64,000 nt of DNA from [Synechococcus] sp. NIES-970 (GTDB taxonomy: Bacteria; Cyanobacteriota; Cyanobacteriia; Cyanobacteriales; MRBY01): the NCBI GenBank assembly GCA_002356215.1, contig AP017959.1, forward strand, positions 186,001-250,000, given 5' to 3'. The notes beneath the pieces were generated by a model, which did not search any database, was not told where the DNA came from, and saw only the letters and a program-made list of their open reading frames with translations. The translations under genes were made by a program, and so were the position numbers. Each line of letters opens with the position of its first letter. The first letter of the stretch is position 1. Shown piece by piece: positions 48,204-57,696 of this stretch.

Positions 48204-49031
48204 ATGCTCCCGTTGCTGCAACAGTCCGGCTTAATGGCGATCGCCTTTTGCTTTCTCTTCATTTGGGGTGCTTGTTTCGGTAGCTTTCTCAACGTAGTGG
48301 TCTACCGTGTCCCAGCGGGGCTGTCCCTATGGCATCCTCCGTCTCGCTGTCCCCACTGCGGTCATCAACTGGGCGCGCGGGAAAATATTCCAGTATTAGG
48401 CTGGCTGACTTTGGGGGGGAAATGCCGCTGGTGCAAAGGGCCCATTTCACCACGCTACCCCCTTGTGGAGGTTCTAATGGGCTTACTATGCGTGATCACG
48501 GTGGCCCAGTTTGGTCTGACCCTAGAGGCGATCGCGGGGTTTACTTTGCTCTTTTGGCTCGTGGCCCTCGCTCTGATCGATCTCGACACCTTGACGTTAC
48601 CCAATGCTTTGACCCAATCGGGTCTGGGGTTGGGTTTACTGTTTCAAGTCGCCCTCGGCTGGCGCGAGAATGGCCTCAACGGAGCGATTCATTTGGCGAT
48701 CGCCGGGATAGGGGCGGCGGTCTTGGGAATCTGGCTCTTAGACGTTATCGGAGTCGTGGGCTCTGCTCTCTTGGGTCAGGAAGCTATGGGGGGAGGGGAT
48801 CCAAAATTATTGGCGATGATTGGCGCTTGGCTCGGCTGGCAAAATGTTTTACTGACGGTCGTGCTCGCCTGTGGTTTTGGGACGGTGATCATTGGTAGCG
48901 CCCTAGGTTTAGGAAAGCACCAACGCCAGCAGCCATTGCCCTTTGGCCCCTTTCTCGCTTTAGGGGCGGTGATGGGTTTATTTTGGGGCGATCGCCTCAT
49001 TGCCCTCTATTTAAATACGTTTGCGGGATGA
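48204..49031 (+). CDS. pilD: Type IV prepilin peptidase / N-methyltransferase
   Basis: Membrane aspartyl protease that cleaves and methylates type IV pilins. 275 residues. The N-terminal zinc domain has two CxxC pairs (CPHCGHQLG; CRWCKGPIS). The second catalytic Asp is in MGGGDPKLLAMIGAWLG, the first in LIDLDTLTLP. Seven or eight membrane helices. It serves pilus assembly and fits the Pil-type chemosensory operon a few kilobases on. Confidence 0.96.
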   Translation: MLPLLQQSGLMAIAFCFLFIWGACFGSFLNVVVYRVPAGLSLWHPPSRCPHCGHQLGARENIPVLGWLTLGGKCRWCKGPISPRYPLVEVLMGLLCVITVAQFGLTLEAIAGFTLLFWLVALALIDLDTLTLPNALTQSGLGLGLLFQVALGWRENGLNGAIHLAIAGIGAAVLGIWLLDVIGVVGSALLGQEAMGGGDPKLLAMIGAWLGWQNVLLTVVLACGFGTVIIGSALGLGKHQRQQPLPFGPFLALGAVMGLFWGDRLIALYLNTFAG

Positions 49032-49080
49032 GGCTTTTCTGTATGATGGGTGATGGTCGAAATTTAGGGCAACCCAAACC

Positions 49081-50748
49081 GTGAAACCTCCCCGCTGGCA
49101 ACGGAAAAAACTCAGTCTCAGGCAACGGCAATTCGAAATATTTACCGTGGCTGCTCGGTTCATCCTCCGACTGGGAAAAGACAAGCTCCCCGGTGGCGAC
49201 CCCGCTCGCAAGCGGCATCGTCAGGCCCGCTGGCTCGTGAATCACCTCCTCGACCTTGGTCCCACCTTTATTAAAATTGGGCAGGCGATGTCTACCCGGC
49301 CCGACCTTTTTCCGGTCGAATACATCACAGAACTCAGTCAACTCCAAGACCGAGTTCCCCCCTTCAAGGGCCAAGAGGCGATCGCCGTAATTGAACAAGA
49401 ATTCAGCAAGTCTGTTTATGCCCTTTTCAAGGACTTTGAGTTAGAGCCCCTGGCCTCCGCCAGTCTGGGCCAAGTACACCGGGCCACCCTCTATACCGGA
49501 GAAGCCGTGGCTGTCAAAGTGCAGCGTCCAGGCCTTCATCGTCTTTTTCAGGTAGACCAGCAGGTACTTGAAAGACTCCTCAATTGGCTAGATCTGCTGT
49601 TCAAAGATTTAAAAAAATATAAACTCCGGCAAATTTACCGCGAATTTTTTGAGCTCCTTTACCAAGAAATTGATTATGTTCATGAAGGCAAAAACGGTGA
49701 TCACTTCCGGGCAAACTTCGCTGAAGATCCGCAAATCCTCGTCCCAAAAGTCTATTGGCAACATACCACCCATAAAGTGCTGACGATGGAATACTTACCG
49801 GGGATAAAGATTGATGACCGGGCCGCCCTTGAAGCGAGCGACATCAACCCGGACCATGTTATTAGTCTAGGTATTTCTTCTTATCTAAAACAACTCCTCC
49901 AGGATGGCTTTTTCCAATCAGATCCCCACCCAGGCAATATGGCTGTTGATGCTAGTGGTAAGCTGATTTTCTATGACTTCGGGACGATGACCGAGGTCAA
50001 GTCCATGGAAAAAAACCAGATGATGCGCACCTTTTTTGCCGTCTTGCGGAAGGATACGGATGAGGTGCTAGAAACATTAGTGTATATGGGTCTGGTTGAA
50101 CCCATGGCAGACATGACCCCAGTGAAACGGATGATTGCGTTTTTGCTGGATCGGTTCCGCGATCGCCCCATTGATTTACAAGAATTCGAAGCCATTAGCA
50201 GTGAACTGTATTTAATGTTCGAGCAGCAACCCTTTCGTTTGCCGCCCCAAATGACCTTCATTATCAAAGCCCTCACGACCCTCGATGGCATTGCCCGGGC
50301 TCTCGATCCCCAGTACAATCTCTTAGCCGCTGCCCAGCCATTTATTCGCAGCGTGGCGACCGGAAACCAACCGGGAGAAAATCGCTTCACTGCCCTGGCC
50401 CAGCAAACAAAGGAATTTGTTCTTTATCAATTTCAGAAACCTACGCGGGCAGAAATGGCGATCAAACGCCTTGAATCTCGCATTGAATTGGGGGAATTGC
50501 AATTTCGGATTAAATCTGTCGAAGGCGATCGCCAATTGCGGCGCATGTATCTCGCACTCAAAACAATGATGTACGGCATGATCTGGGGCTTTAGCACCAT
50601 TGCTAGTATTTTGCTATGGCATCAATCGCCCCCCATTTTTCTCACTGGGGCGATCGTCTTAGGAGCTCTATTTTTTGGCATCCAAACCTTCAGAGCCTTA
50701 CTACAACTGCTTATCCAAGAACGCCTCGACCAATTTATTCGGAAATAG
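49081..50748 (+). CDS. ABC1/UbiB-family atypical kinase
   Basis: 555 residues. The KxGQ motif is in FIKIGQAMSTRPDLFP (near 62), the Ala-rich loop in LASASLGQVHRA, catalytic residues in SDPHPGNM, and YDFGTM is the DFG equivalent. Two hydrophobic helices close the protein (about 500-545). Family members support quinone and prenyl-lipid metabolism in thylakoids and plastoglobules. The start is GTG at 49081. Confidence 0.92.
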   Translation: MKPPRWQRKKLSLRQRQFEIFTVAARFILRLGKDKLPGGDPARKRHRQARWLVNHLLDLGPTFIKIGQAMSTRPDLFPVEYITELSQLQDRVPPFKGQEAIAVIEQEFSKSVYALFKDFELEPLASASLGQVHRATLYTGEAVAVKVQRPGLHRLFQVDQQVLERLLNWLDLLFKDLKKYKLRQIYREFFELLYQEIDYVHEGKNGDHFRANFAEDPQILVPKVYWQHTTHKVLTMEYLPGIKIDDRAALEASDINPDHVISLGISSYLKQLLQDGFFQSDPHPGNMAVDASGKLIFYDFGTMTEVKSMEKNQMMRTFFAVLRKDTDEVLETLVYMGLVEPMADMTPVKRMIAFLLDRFRDRPIDLQEFEAISSELYLMFEQQPFRLPPQMTFIIKALTTLDGIARALDPQYNLLAAAQPFIRSVATGNQPGENRFTALAQQTKEFVLYQFQKPTRAEMAIKRLESRIELGELQFRIKSVEGDRQLRRMYLALKTMMYGMIWGFSTIASILLWHQSPPIFLTGAIVLGALFFGIQTFRALLQLLIQERLDQFIRK

Positions 50749-51087
50749 AGTGGCTGAACAGTTTTGACTTCTTGAAAAATCAGAAATAAAAATATTTTGT
50801 AATTGCATTTCTATTGCAGCCTATTGATGGCCAGAGTTTACCGTTTAAACTAGTTGATGTTTTATCATCTATAAATTGTTATATTGTAATTTTTTTAGAC
50901 AATACAATAGTATCGATCAATAAGTTTTTGAAGTCATCAGAAGCGTCGATTAGAATCTAGTAAATCTAGTCTTAATGCTTTACTAATTCGACATTAACCT
51001 TGGGTTTATACAATCCTCTTATTCTAAATTTGGGAAAGCACTACCAACTAAATCCCTGTTGTTTCTGTGGAAAATTTTTAAAAATTT
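50749..51087. other. AT-rich regulatory spacer before pstS
   Basis: 338 bp with no open frame of note. It holds the candidate Pho box at 50971-51011 and a GTTTAAAC palindrome near 50843. I see no RNA gene. Confidence 0.6.
50971..51011 (+). promoter_or_regulatory. Candidate Pho box (SphR/PhoB) upstream of pstS
   Basis: Octamers CTTAATGC, ACTAATTC, ATTAACCT and GTTTATAC are spaced every 11 nt (8 + 3). ATTAACCT and CTTAATGC fit the cyanobacterial consensus based on CTTAACCT repeats. The box ends 76 nt before the pstS start. Confidence 0.55.
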
Positions 51088-52143
51088 ATGCCTCTTAAAT
51101 TAAGCCTGAACCAAAGTCTTTTCTTTACCATGGCACTCACTGGACTTTGTAGTGGCTTATCTAGCTGTGGTGGCCTCCTGGCTTCAAAAGAACCAATGGG
51201 AATTGAAGGAGCTGGAGCAAGTTTTCCTGCTCCTCTCTATCAGCGATGGATTACTGAATTTGATAAACAAGCAAAAGTTTCCGTCAAATATGACTCAGTT
51301 GGTAGTGGTGAAGGCGTCAGAAAATACCTCAGTCAAGAAGTCGATTTTGGTGCGACAGACGCTCCACTAAACACCGAAGAAATAGAGCAATTCCCTGATG
51401 CTAGGGGGCCGATAATCCAGGTGCCTCTTACAGGGGGATTACTCGTTTTTGCCTATAATCTTGGTAATTTTGAAGGGACTGAGAATATTCGGCTCTCCCG
51501 TGAAAGTTATTGCGGCATTGTGACGGGACAAATTCGTAACTGGAATGATCCGAAAATTGTGGCAGATAACCCCAATGTCCGAATGCCAAATCTGCCGATT
51601 ATTTTTGTACACCGTTCAGATGGAAGCGGCACAACCTTTATTTTCTCTAGCCATATCACAGCGGCTTGCCCTGAGTGGACAGGAGGCGCTGCCAAGGAAG
51701 TAGATTGGCCAGAAAATTTCCTCGGCGCACCAGGCAATGAAGGGGTAACAGCTCAAATTCAACAGAGTCAGGGAGGGATCGGTTACATCGAGTATTCCTA
51801 CGCTCGTAGCAATAGACTGCCGATGGCAATCATCCAGAACAAAACAGGTGCGTTTATCAACCCCACTTCAGAAAATGCAGCCAAAGCGTTCAGCGGGATT
51901 AATGTTCCAAGTGACTTTGCCCTCTCAATTCCTGACCCTAGTCAGCCCGAAGCTTATCCCATCGTGGGTTTGACTTGGTTACTCATCTATGGCCAATATG
52001 ACGACGCTAACACCATCAAAGGCCTCAAGGAGTTTGTCACCTGGACGCTCACCAAGGGGGATAGCTATGCAGAAGAGCTTGGCTACATCCCGATTCCAAA
52101 CGATTTAGAGCAGCGGGTTTTGGAGGTGATGAAAAACTTATAA
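51088..52143 (+). CDS. pstS: Phosphate-binding protein PstS (lipoprotein)
   Basis: Periplasmic phosphate receptor, 351 residues. The signal peptide has a lipobox-like LSSC (Cys27), so lipid anchoring is likely. GIEGAGASFPAPLYQRWI, YDSVGSGEGVRKYLSQEVDFGATDAPL and VHRSDGSGTTFIFSSHI are the phosphate-binding segments. No pstC, pstA or pstB is adjacent, so it is an orphan receptor or works with a remote transporter. Induction by phosphate limitation is suggested by the upstream repeats. Confidence 0.94.
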   Translation: MPLKLSLNQSLFFTMALTGLCSGLSSCGGLLASKEPMGIEGAGASFPAPLYQRWITEFDKQAKVSVKYDSVGSGEGVRKYLSQEVDFGATDAPLNTEEIEQFPDARGPIIQVPLTGGLLVFAYNLGNFEGTENIRLSRESYCGIVTGQIRNWNDPKIVADNPNVRMPNLPIIFVHRSDGSGTTFIFSSHITAACPEWTGGAAKEVDWPENFLGAPGNEGVTAQIQQSQGGIGYIEYSYARSNRLPMAIIQNKTGAFINPTSENAAKAFSGINVPSDFALSIPDPSQPEAYPIVGLTWLLIYGQYDDANTIKGLKEFVTWTLTKGDSYAEELGYIPIPNDLEQRVLEVMKNL

Positions 52144-52502
52144 GTAATTTTTGTTCAGTCAAGCTGAGCTGGGAACCAAGGGGGATTGGCGATCGCCAGA
52201 CTATGAACGGGCCATGATTAAGCAATCTAAGCTTGCTTATATCGACCAAGTTTGGTTACTTGAACCAAATTTTCCCTTTCGACACGTGCTTTTTGGAAAA
52301 CATCCTGTCCCAATTGCTGCTGAGTTAATAACAATTGTTATCTTTTGATTATTTTGTGTGTCCGTCGCACCAATGTCGCACTAGTTTTGTTAGTGATGGG
52401 CAATTTAACCAGACACAATATGGGAATTTAGGATGTGGAACTGTTTTTTGCTGAACCAAAATCTCCTAAATAACTGTCAACCGAAAGAATAAGTGTGATT
52501 TT
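52144..52502. other. Spacer between pstS and the Pil operon
   Basis: 359 bp. A 65-codon open frame (52151-52348) starts with TTG and has no recognisable content; I reject it. A promoter for the following operon is expected here but I cannot point to a clear -35/-10 pair. Confidence 0.5.
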
Positions 52503-53627
52503 ATGGAAGTGCAGGATATTGCGACAAAAACCGTTGTGATTCCGGGGAAAGCCCTACAGACCCTGATTGAGCGCCGGGTATCTGGCACTGTAAGCGTTTA
52601 TGATCCCGTTGATGACTCTGTCTTTTGGCAACTGTACTTAGGAGGTGGCAAGCTCCATTTCGCCACCAGCGGCATGGGGAAACCGGAACGGCTTGACTAT
52701 CTTTTGGGGCAGCTTTTTCCGAGTACTCAGTTTCCGATATCTGATACCCTCAGCCGTGATTATGACTACATTTGTCAGATTTGGAAGATGGGGAAGTTTT
52801 CTCTGCAACAGGTACGCCAAGTACTATTTTTTATTACCCAAGAAGCTGTGAGTCAGTTTCTGGCATTACCAAGGGCGGCGGTCAAGTTTGAGCGGACCTT
52901 AGGTCTAGATCCCCTGCTGCTCTCCCTCTCACTGCGGCAGATTGTTCGCCCTCTCCAAGACACAATTCGAAGCTGGGTACAACTGCGTTCTGATATTAGT
53001 TCTCCCTTTCAACGACTTTATCTGGGGGATTTTGACCAAATCACCAGTCAATCATGGCTCCATATGCAAAATTATGAGTTGGTGGCCAACATGCTAGAAA
53101 GCCTCAACCAAAAGATGACACTCTATGAGTTGAGTCGCTCGATGGGAAAAACCACGACGGAACTGGGGGGAATTTTACAGCCTTTTATTCAAGCAGGTGG
53201 GATTCAAGTTTTACCCTATGAGGCGATCGCCTCCCCGCCAAAACCGCTCATTGCCTGCATCGATGACAGCAAGGCAACCCAACGCATTGTCAAAATGACC
53301 CTCGAAGCCAGTGGATTAGAAGTCATCGGCGTCACAGATCCAGCCCAAGCCCTCAGTACCTTCGTTCACAAACGCCCCGAGCTGATTTTGATGGATATTA
53401 ATATGCCAGAAATTGACGGCTATGAGCTTTGCCGGATGTTTAGCCAATCTAACCTCCTGAAAAATATCCCTGTAATTATGCTCACCGGGCGCGATGGGCT
53501 ATTGGACCGGATCCGGGCCAGAATGATTGGTGCCTCTGATTACATCGCCAAGCCTTTCGACCCCCAAGATCTGATTCAATTAGTGCAATCCTACATCCAG
53601 AATGCCACTCCACAATCCAAGCTTTAA
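52503..53627 (+). CDS. pilG: PatA-like response regulator (PilG) of the Pil chemosensory operon
   Basis: 374 residues. The N-terminal PATAN/DUF4388-like region (about 12-240, GTVSVYDPVDDSVFWQLYLGGGKLHFATSG) is followed by a receiver domain (about 248-368: IACIDDSKATQ, LILMDINMPEIDGYEL, MLTGRDG, AKPFDP). PatA-type regulators of this build head the chemotaxis-like operons of cyanobacteria (Slr1041 in Synechocystis). It has no DNA-binding domain, so output is through protein contacts, probably with the pilus motor. Confidence 0.88.
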   Translation: MEVQDIATKTVVIPGKALQTLIERRVSGTVSVYDPVDDSVFWQLYLGGGKLHFATSGMGKPERLDYLLGQLFPSTQFPISDTLSRDYDYICQIWKMGKFSLQQVRQVLFFITQEAVSQFLALPRAAVKFERTLGLDPLLLSLSLRQIVRPLQDTIRSWVQLRSDISSPFQRLYLGDFDQITSQSWLHMQNYELVANMLESLNQKMTLYELSRSMGKTTTELGGILQPFIQAGGIQVLPYEAIASPPKPLIACIDDSKATQRIVKMTLEASGLEVIGVTDPAQALSTFVHKRPELILMDINMPEIDGYELCRMFSQSNLLKNIPVIMLTGRDGLLDRIRARMIGASDYIAKPFDPQDLIQLVQSYIQNATPQSKL

Positions 53628-53684
53628 GGGCGGTTGATGATGATGGATATAATCTTTTTTCCCTAAGTCGATATTTGTAAAGTG

Positions 53685-54050
53685 ATGAAAACAGTTTTAG
53701 TCGTTGATGATTCCAAATCAGAGCAAATGCTCGCCCGGGCACTGCTGGAAAAAATGAATGTTGCCGTAAGTTTGGTTGATAGCGGCTCCGATGCCCTGAG
53801 TTGGCTCAAAGAACATGAGCAACCTGCTTTGATCTTTTTGGATATTGTGATGCCTGATATGAACGGCTTAGATCTTTGCCGCGAAATTCGCGAAAACCTC
53901 GGTTATAAAAATGTGCCCATCATTTTTTGTTCCAACAAAAGCCAAGATTTTGATCGGTTTTGGGCGTTGCGCCAAGGGGGAAATGCTTACATCACAAAAC
54001 CCTACAGTCCGATGGATTTTATGAACACAGTCAAGGATTATCTCAGTTAG
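53685..54050 (+). CDS. pilH: CheY-like response regulator (PilH)
   Basis: 121 residues, a single receiver domain: VDDSKSEQM, the phospho-Asp in LIFLDIVMPDMNG, FCSNKS with Ser/Asn in the switch position, and TKPYSPMDF. I take the ATG at 53685; a GTG directly before it is less likely. It is second in the Pil-type operon, 57 nt after pilG. Confidence 0.92.
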   Translation: MKTVLVVDDSKSEQMLARALLEKMNVAVSLVDSGSDALSWLKEHEQPALIFLDIVMPDMNGLDLCREIRENLGYKNVPIIFCSNKSQDFDRFWALRQGGNAYITKPYSPMDFMNTVKDYLS

Positions 54051-54101
54051 AGGCGATCGCCCCCAGTTTTGTTGAGTTCCACAAAGATTAACCATCTCAC
54101 C

Positions 54102-54590
54102 ATGCCAATAGTCACAACCGAAGTGGATTATTTCCGCGCCCAATTGTACCCCCCGAGAGAACATCAACCCTTGGCGAAAACAAAGTTGCTGGTGCCGCTA
54201 CAAGATATTGCTGAGGTGGTGACGATTCAACGACAGGATATTTGTCCAATCCCTGGGGTTGCACCGGGGATTTTAGGGGTAGCGAATCAGCGAGGACAGT
54301 TGATTTGGATCATGGATCTCTGTGAAATTAGGGGCGATGAGGCGGCCTCAAAACGGTTGAATCCCCAAGAAAAGTTAACGATTATGTTGCTCCAACAGGC
54401 CCAGGGACAAGTCGGCTGTGTGGTGGCGCAGTTGCAGGGGATTGTGTCGCTCGACTTGCAACAGGGGCAGAAAATCGAAGCACAGTGGCAAACGTTTTAT
54501 CCATTCTGCGATCGCCAACTGTCTGAGGGGGAGGATTGGGCTTTTTTATTAGACATCATGCAACTGTTCGAGTATTTACAAATGGGCTGA
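54102..54590 (+). CDS. pilI: CheW-like coupling protein (PilI)
   Basis: Links the methyl-accepting protein to the kinase. 162 residues from the ATG at 54102; a TTG start at 54069 is possible but unneeded. CheW fold: VPLQDIAEVVTIQRQDICPIPGVAPGILGVANQRGQLIWIMDL is the conserved core. It lies 51 nt after pilH. Confidence 0.92.
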   Translation: MPIVTTEVDYFRAQLYPPREHQPLAKTKLLVPLQDIAEVVTIQRQDICPIPGVAPGILGVANQRGQLIWIMDLCEIRGDEAASKRLNPQEKLTIMLLQQAQGQVGCVVAQLQGIVSLDLQQGQKIEAQWQTFYPFCDRQLSEGEDWAFLLDIMQLFEYLQMG

Positions 54591-54705
54591 TCGAAACAGC
54601 CTAGATTTGGCGCTTGGTCGTTCCATTGCTCTGATTTTGTCGGACTCTTCAATTTTGACTTTTCGCAAAAACAACTTTTATTCAAACGTGGCGTAGGCTT
54701 CCCCA

Positions 54706-57648
54706 ATGACAACTTTCAACATTACCGATAAGCAAGCAGCTTTCTCTCCAGAAATTCAGAAACTCCAGGTGGCGATCGCGATGGATCCAATGGATATCAT
54801 GGCAAAAATTAGTCTCGCCAGTCAGTTTGAACAGGAAGGGTTCCTGAAGGAAGCAGCAACGGTTTATGAAGACATTATCGCGACGGACACCGACGGCGTT
54901 TTTGCCGCGAGTGCGCAACAGGCTTTACGCTCCCTGACCACAGACTATGACAACTCAAGTGACGAGCCAAATCAAAGCAATGGCAATGGAGTAGGGACAG
55001 CGACTGCGGCACCTGCAACCTTTGAACCAGAAGAGAACGTTGAACCAATTGCCTATTCAGCCGAAATTCTGGCGCTAAAAGAGGCGATCGCCAACGATCC
55101 AACGGACATAATGGCGCAAATTAGCTTAGCCATTGCCCTCGAAAATGAAGGTTTTATCCAAGAAGCTGCCGATACCTATCGCTACATCCTTGATCACCCT
55201 GAACAGGATCCAGACGGAGTCTTCACTGGTAGTGCCGCCAAAGCCTTAGAAGAATTACAGCCGGCCCTCGCTGCCCTCGACCCAACCTATAGCCTAGCCC
55301 AGGAGAGCGTTCAGACTTCTGGGCGATCGCTCCAAGCCCTTGATCCCCAGCAAGTAGATTACAGCGACGTAGATACGACTTCGCCACGGATTAGGTGGCT
55401 CAGAAATTTACCAATTGCCCGTAAACAATTTATCGGCATGTTTGCCTCGAGTTTCATCGCCTTAACAGGGGTTGTGGGAGCCAGTATTGGGGTGACAGTG
55501 ATTTCCGGGCGGGCTCAGCTTCAGAACCAGGTGATCGCCGAGTTAGCCGTCACAAGAATCAATTACCTTGCCAAAAATAATGAACTCGGTGGCGCTTTAC
55601 GGGGGCAGGGTGATAACACTGCGGTCATTGCTGCCGCTCGAGAATATCAAGCATCGGGTGTGCTAGATAGTGGCTTACAACAACTGGTTACGCGAATTTT
55701 GCAGAACGAAACCAGTGCCAGACAAATTGAGTATGCAACCCTCATCGGTTTAGACGGCAGGATTATCGCCAATGCTAACCAAAACCGGGTTGGCGAAAAC
55801 TTCGACCCCAATGGACTGGTGAGCGAAGTGCTCCAATCTCCCCGTCGTCTCCAAACCAACGCCATCATTGATTGGGCAGAAATTGCCAGGGAACAACCCC
55901 CTCTCCCGCCAGATCTCACCGAACAACCTGTGTTGATGAACTTTACCTTTGTGCCGGTTTTTGACCCGGATACCCAGGAGGCGATCGCCATTTTAATGGG
56001 GGGTGAAGTTATCGATGGGAAGATCTCTGTCATTCGAGAAACCCTAGAAGCTGTTGGCGGTGGTTATAGTGCGATTTATCACTGGCAAGGCGATGCAGAA
56101 ACAGGGAGCTTCGAACTTGCGAGTTCGATTCTCAAAACCCCCACCATGGAAGCAACGGAGTACGAAACTAATATTCCACTTCCCGACTTAGAACTGCTTC
56201 AACTCGCAAGACAAGGGGTAGGTGGCAACTTGGTAGACCGGTTGATGATTGAGGATAGAACTTACACAGTGGCAGTGCAAGCCTTAGCGAACTCGCAAGG
56301 TGCACCGATTGCCTTCCTTGTGCGCGGTACCCCAGAAGATTCTTTAAATGCCCTCCTGCGCGATAGTCTCTTAATCCAAGCCGCCGTCGGCTTAGGGGGG
56401 ATCTTTGTGGCCGCAGGCTTGGCCTGGCTCCTTGGACGGGCCATTACCAAGCCGATCTCCAAGCTTCAAGAAACTGCCGAAGAATTTGGGGCTGGTAATC
56501 TGAAAACCCGCGCTGAAGTCATGTCCCAAGATGAAGTGGGACGCCTGGCCCAGACCTTTAACCTGATGGCAGAGCAGATTGCGATCACGACAGAGGCAGT
56601 AGAAGAACAATCTTCCCTGAAGCAAAAAGAAGCAGAATTTCAGCGGCAAGAACGGGAACGACTCCAGGAAGGGGTCATTCGTCTCCTATTGCAGATTGAA
56701 GAGGTGCGCCAGGGGAACCTCACCGTGCAAGCGATGGTGGATGAGGGGGAAGTCGGATCAATCGCTGACGCCTTCAATGCCACGCTCCGGAGCCTCCGGG
56801 ATTTGGTTTTCCAGGTTACTTCCTCCGCCGATCAGGTCTATGATTTGGCGATCGTCAACAATGATCTCATCATGCACCTTTCCGGGGAAGCCACGGTTCA
56901 GGAACGGGCCATCCAATCGGCCGAGCATTCTGTGCAAGGAATGGCCCAATCGATTCAAGCGGTGGCCAAATCTGCCCAAGGAGCAGCCCAAATTGCCCGA
57001 AAATCTCGTTTGGCAGCCCAAGAAGGGCAAACAACAATGGATGAAACAGTGATGAGCATTGATCTCATCCGGCGCTCGGTGGCAGATACCTCTAAGAAAG
57101 CGAAACGCTTGGCGGAATCGTCCCAGGAAATTTCTAAGATCGTCAACATCATCGCGGATATTTCGGAAAAGACAAACCTCCTGGCTTTTAATGCTTCCAT
57201 TGAGGCTACCCGAGCCGGAGAAAATGGCCAGGGTTTCCGGGTTGTTGCCGATGAGGTGCGGCGACTGGCGGAACAGGTCACGACGGCAGCCCAGGATGTG
57301 GAGCAGTTGATCAGTGGTGTCCAGGAAGAAACGGCGCAGATGATGCAGATGATGGAAGAAAGTACCTCTCAGGTGGTCACAGGCACAGAACTGGTGAAGA
57401 AAACAAAAACCACCCTCCAAAGGATGGGCCGCATTAGTGAGGAAATCGATAAGGTGTTGGCACGCATTTCTAAGGCAATGGTTTCCCAACAAAATGTATC
57501 GGGGAAAGTCACCAAAATTATGCAGTCGGCGGCGGAGGTCGCCCAAAAGACAGCGGCGGAATCTAAAACCATGTCTGGTCAGTTAGAGGCCCTCACTCAG
57601 GTGGCGATCGCCCTCCAAGAGTCCTCTTCCCGCTTCAAGATCGATTAA
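54706..57648 (+). CDS. pilJ: Methyl-accepting chemotaxis protein (PilJ) with N-terminal repeats
   Basis: 980 residues. Two similar TPR-like units of about 65 residues (about 15-77 and 119-184, each with DIMA(K/Q)ISLA and GF-(L/I)-(K/Q)EAA) lie before the first membrane helix (about 246-270), so they are cytoplasmic. A periplasmic sensor region (about 270-545), a second helix (about 550-572), HAMP domains and the signalling hairpin ([19 protein letters not shown]) follow. It probably senses light or surface cues for twitching motility, as Synechocystis TaxD/PilJ proteins do. Confidence 0.93.
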   Translation: MTTFNITDKQAAFSPEIQKLQVAIAMDPMDIMAKISLASQFEQEGFLKEAATVYEDIIATDTDGVFAASAQQALRSLTTDYDNSSDEPNQSNGNGVGTATAAPATFEPEENVEPIAYSAEILALKEAIANDPTDIMAQISLAIALENEGFIQEAADTYRYILDHPEQDPDGVFTGSAAKALEELQPALAALDPTYSLAQESVQTSGRSLQALDPQQVDYSDVDTTSPRIRWLRNLPIARKQFIGMFASSFIALTGVVGASIGVTVISGRAQLQNQVIAELAVTRINYLAKNNELGGALRGQGDNTAVIAAAREYQASGVLDSGLQQLVTRILQNETSARQIEYATLIGLDGRIIANANQNRVGENFDPNGLVSEVLQSPRRLQTNAIIDWAEIAREQPPLPPDLTEQPVLMNFTFVPVFDPDTQEAIAILMGGEVIDGKISVIRETLEAVGGGYSAIYHWQGDAETGSFELASSILKTPTMEATEYETNIPLPDLELLQLARQGVGGNLVDRLMIEDRTYTVAVQALANSQGAPIAFLVRGTPEDSLNALLRDSLLIQAAVGLGGIFVAAGLAWLLGRAITKPISKLQETAEEFGAGNLKTRAEVMSQDEVGRLAQTFNLMAEQIAITTEAVEEQSSLKQKEAEFQRQERERLQEGVIRLLLQIEEVRQGNLTVQAMVDEGEVGSIADAFNATLRSLRDLVFQVTSSADQVYDLAIVNNDLIMHLSGEATVQERAIQSAEHSVQGMAQSIQAVAKSAQGAAQIARKSRLAAQEGQTTMDETVMSIDLIRRSVADTSKKAKRLAESSQEISKIVNIIADISEKTNLLAFNASIEATRAGENGQGFRVVADEVRRLAEQVTTAAQDVEQLISGVQEETAQMMQMMEESTSQVVTGTELVKKTKTTLQRMGRISEEIDKVLARISKAMVSQQNVSGKVTKIMQSAAEVAQKTAAESKTMSGQLEALTQVAIALQESSSRFKID

Positions 57649-57696
57649 ATTCTCAGTTCCTAATCATCAATTCTTCACCAGTAACGAACTTCCCCT

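Noticed and set aside
52151-52348. 65-codon open frame after pstS
   Set aside because: TTG start, no ribosome site and a nonsense-like product.
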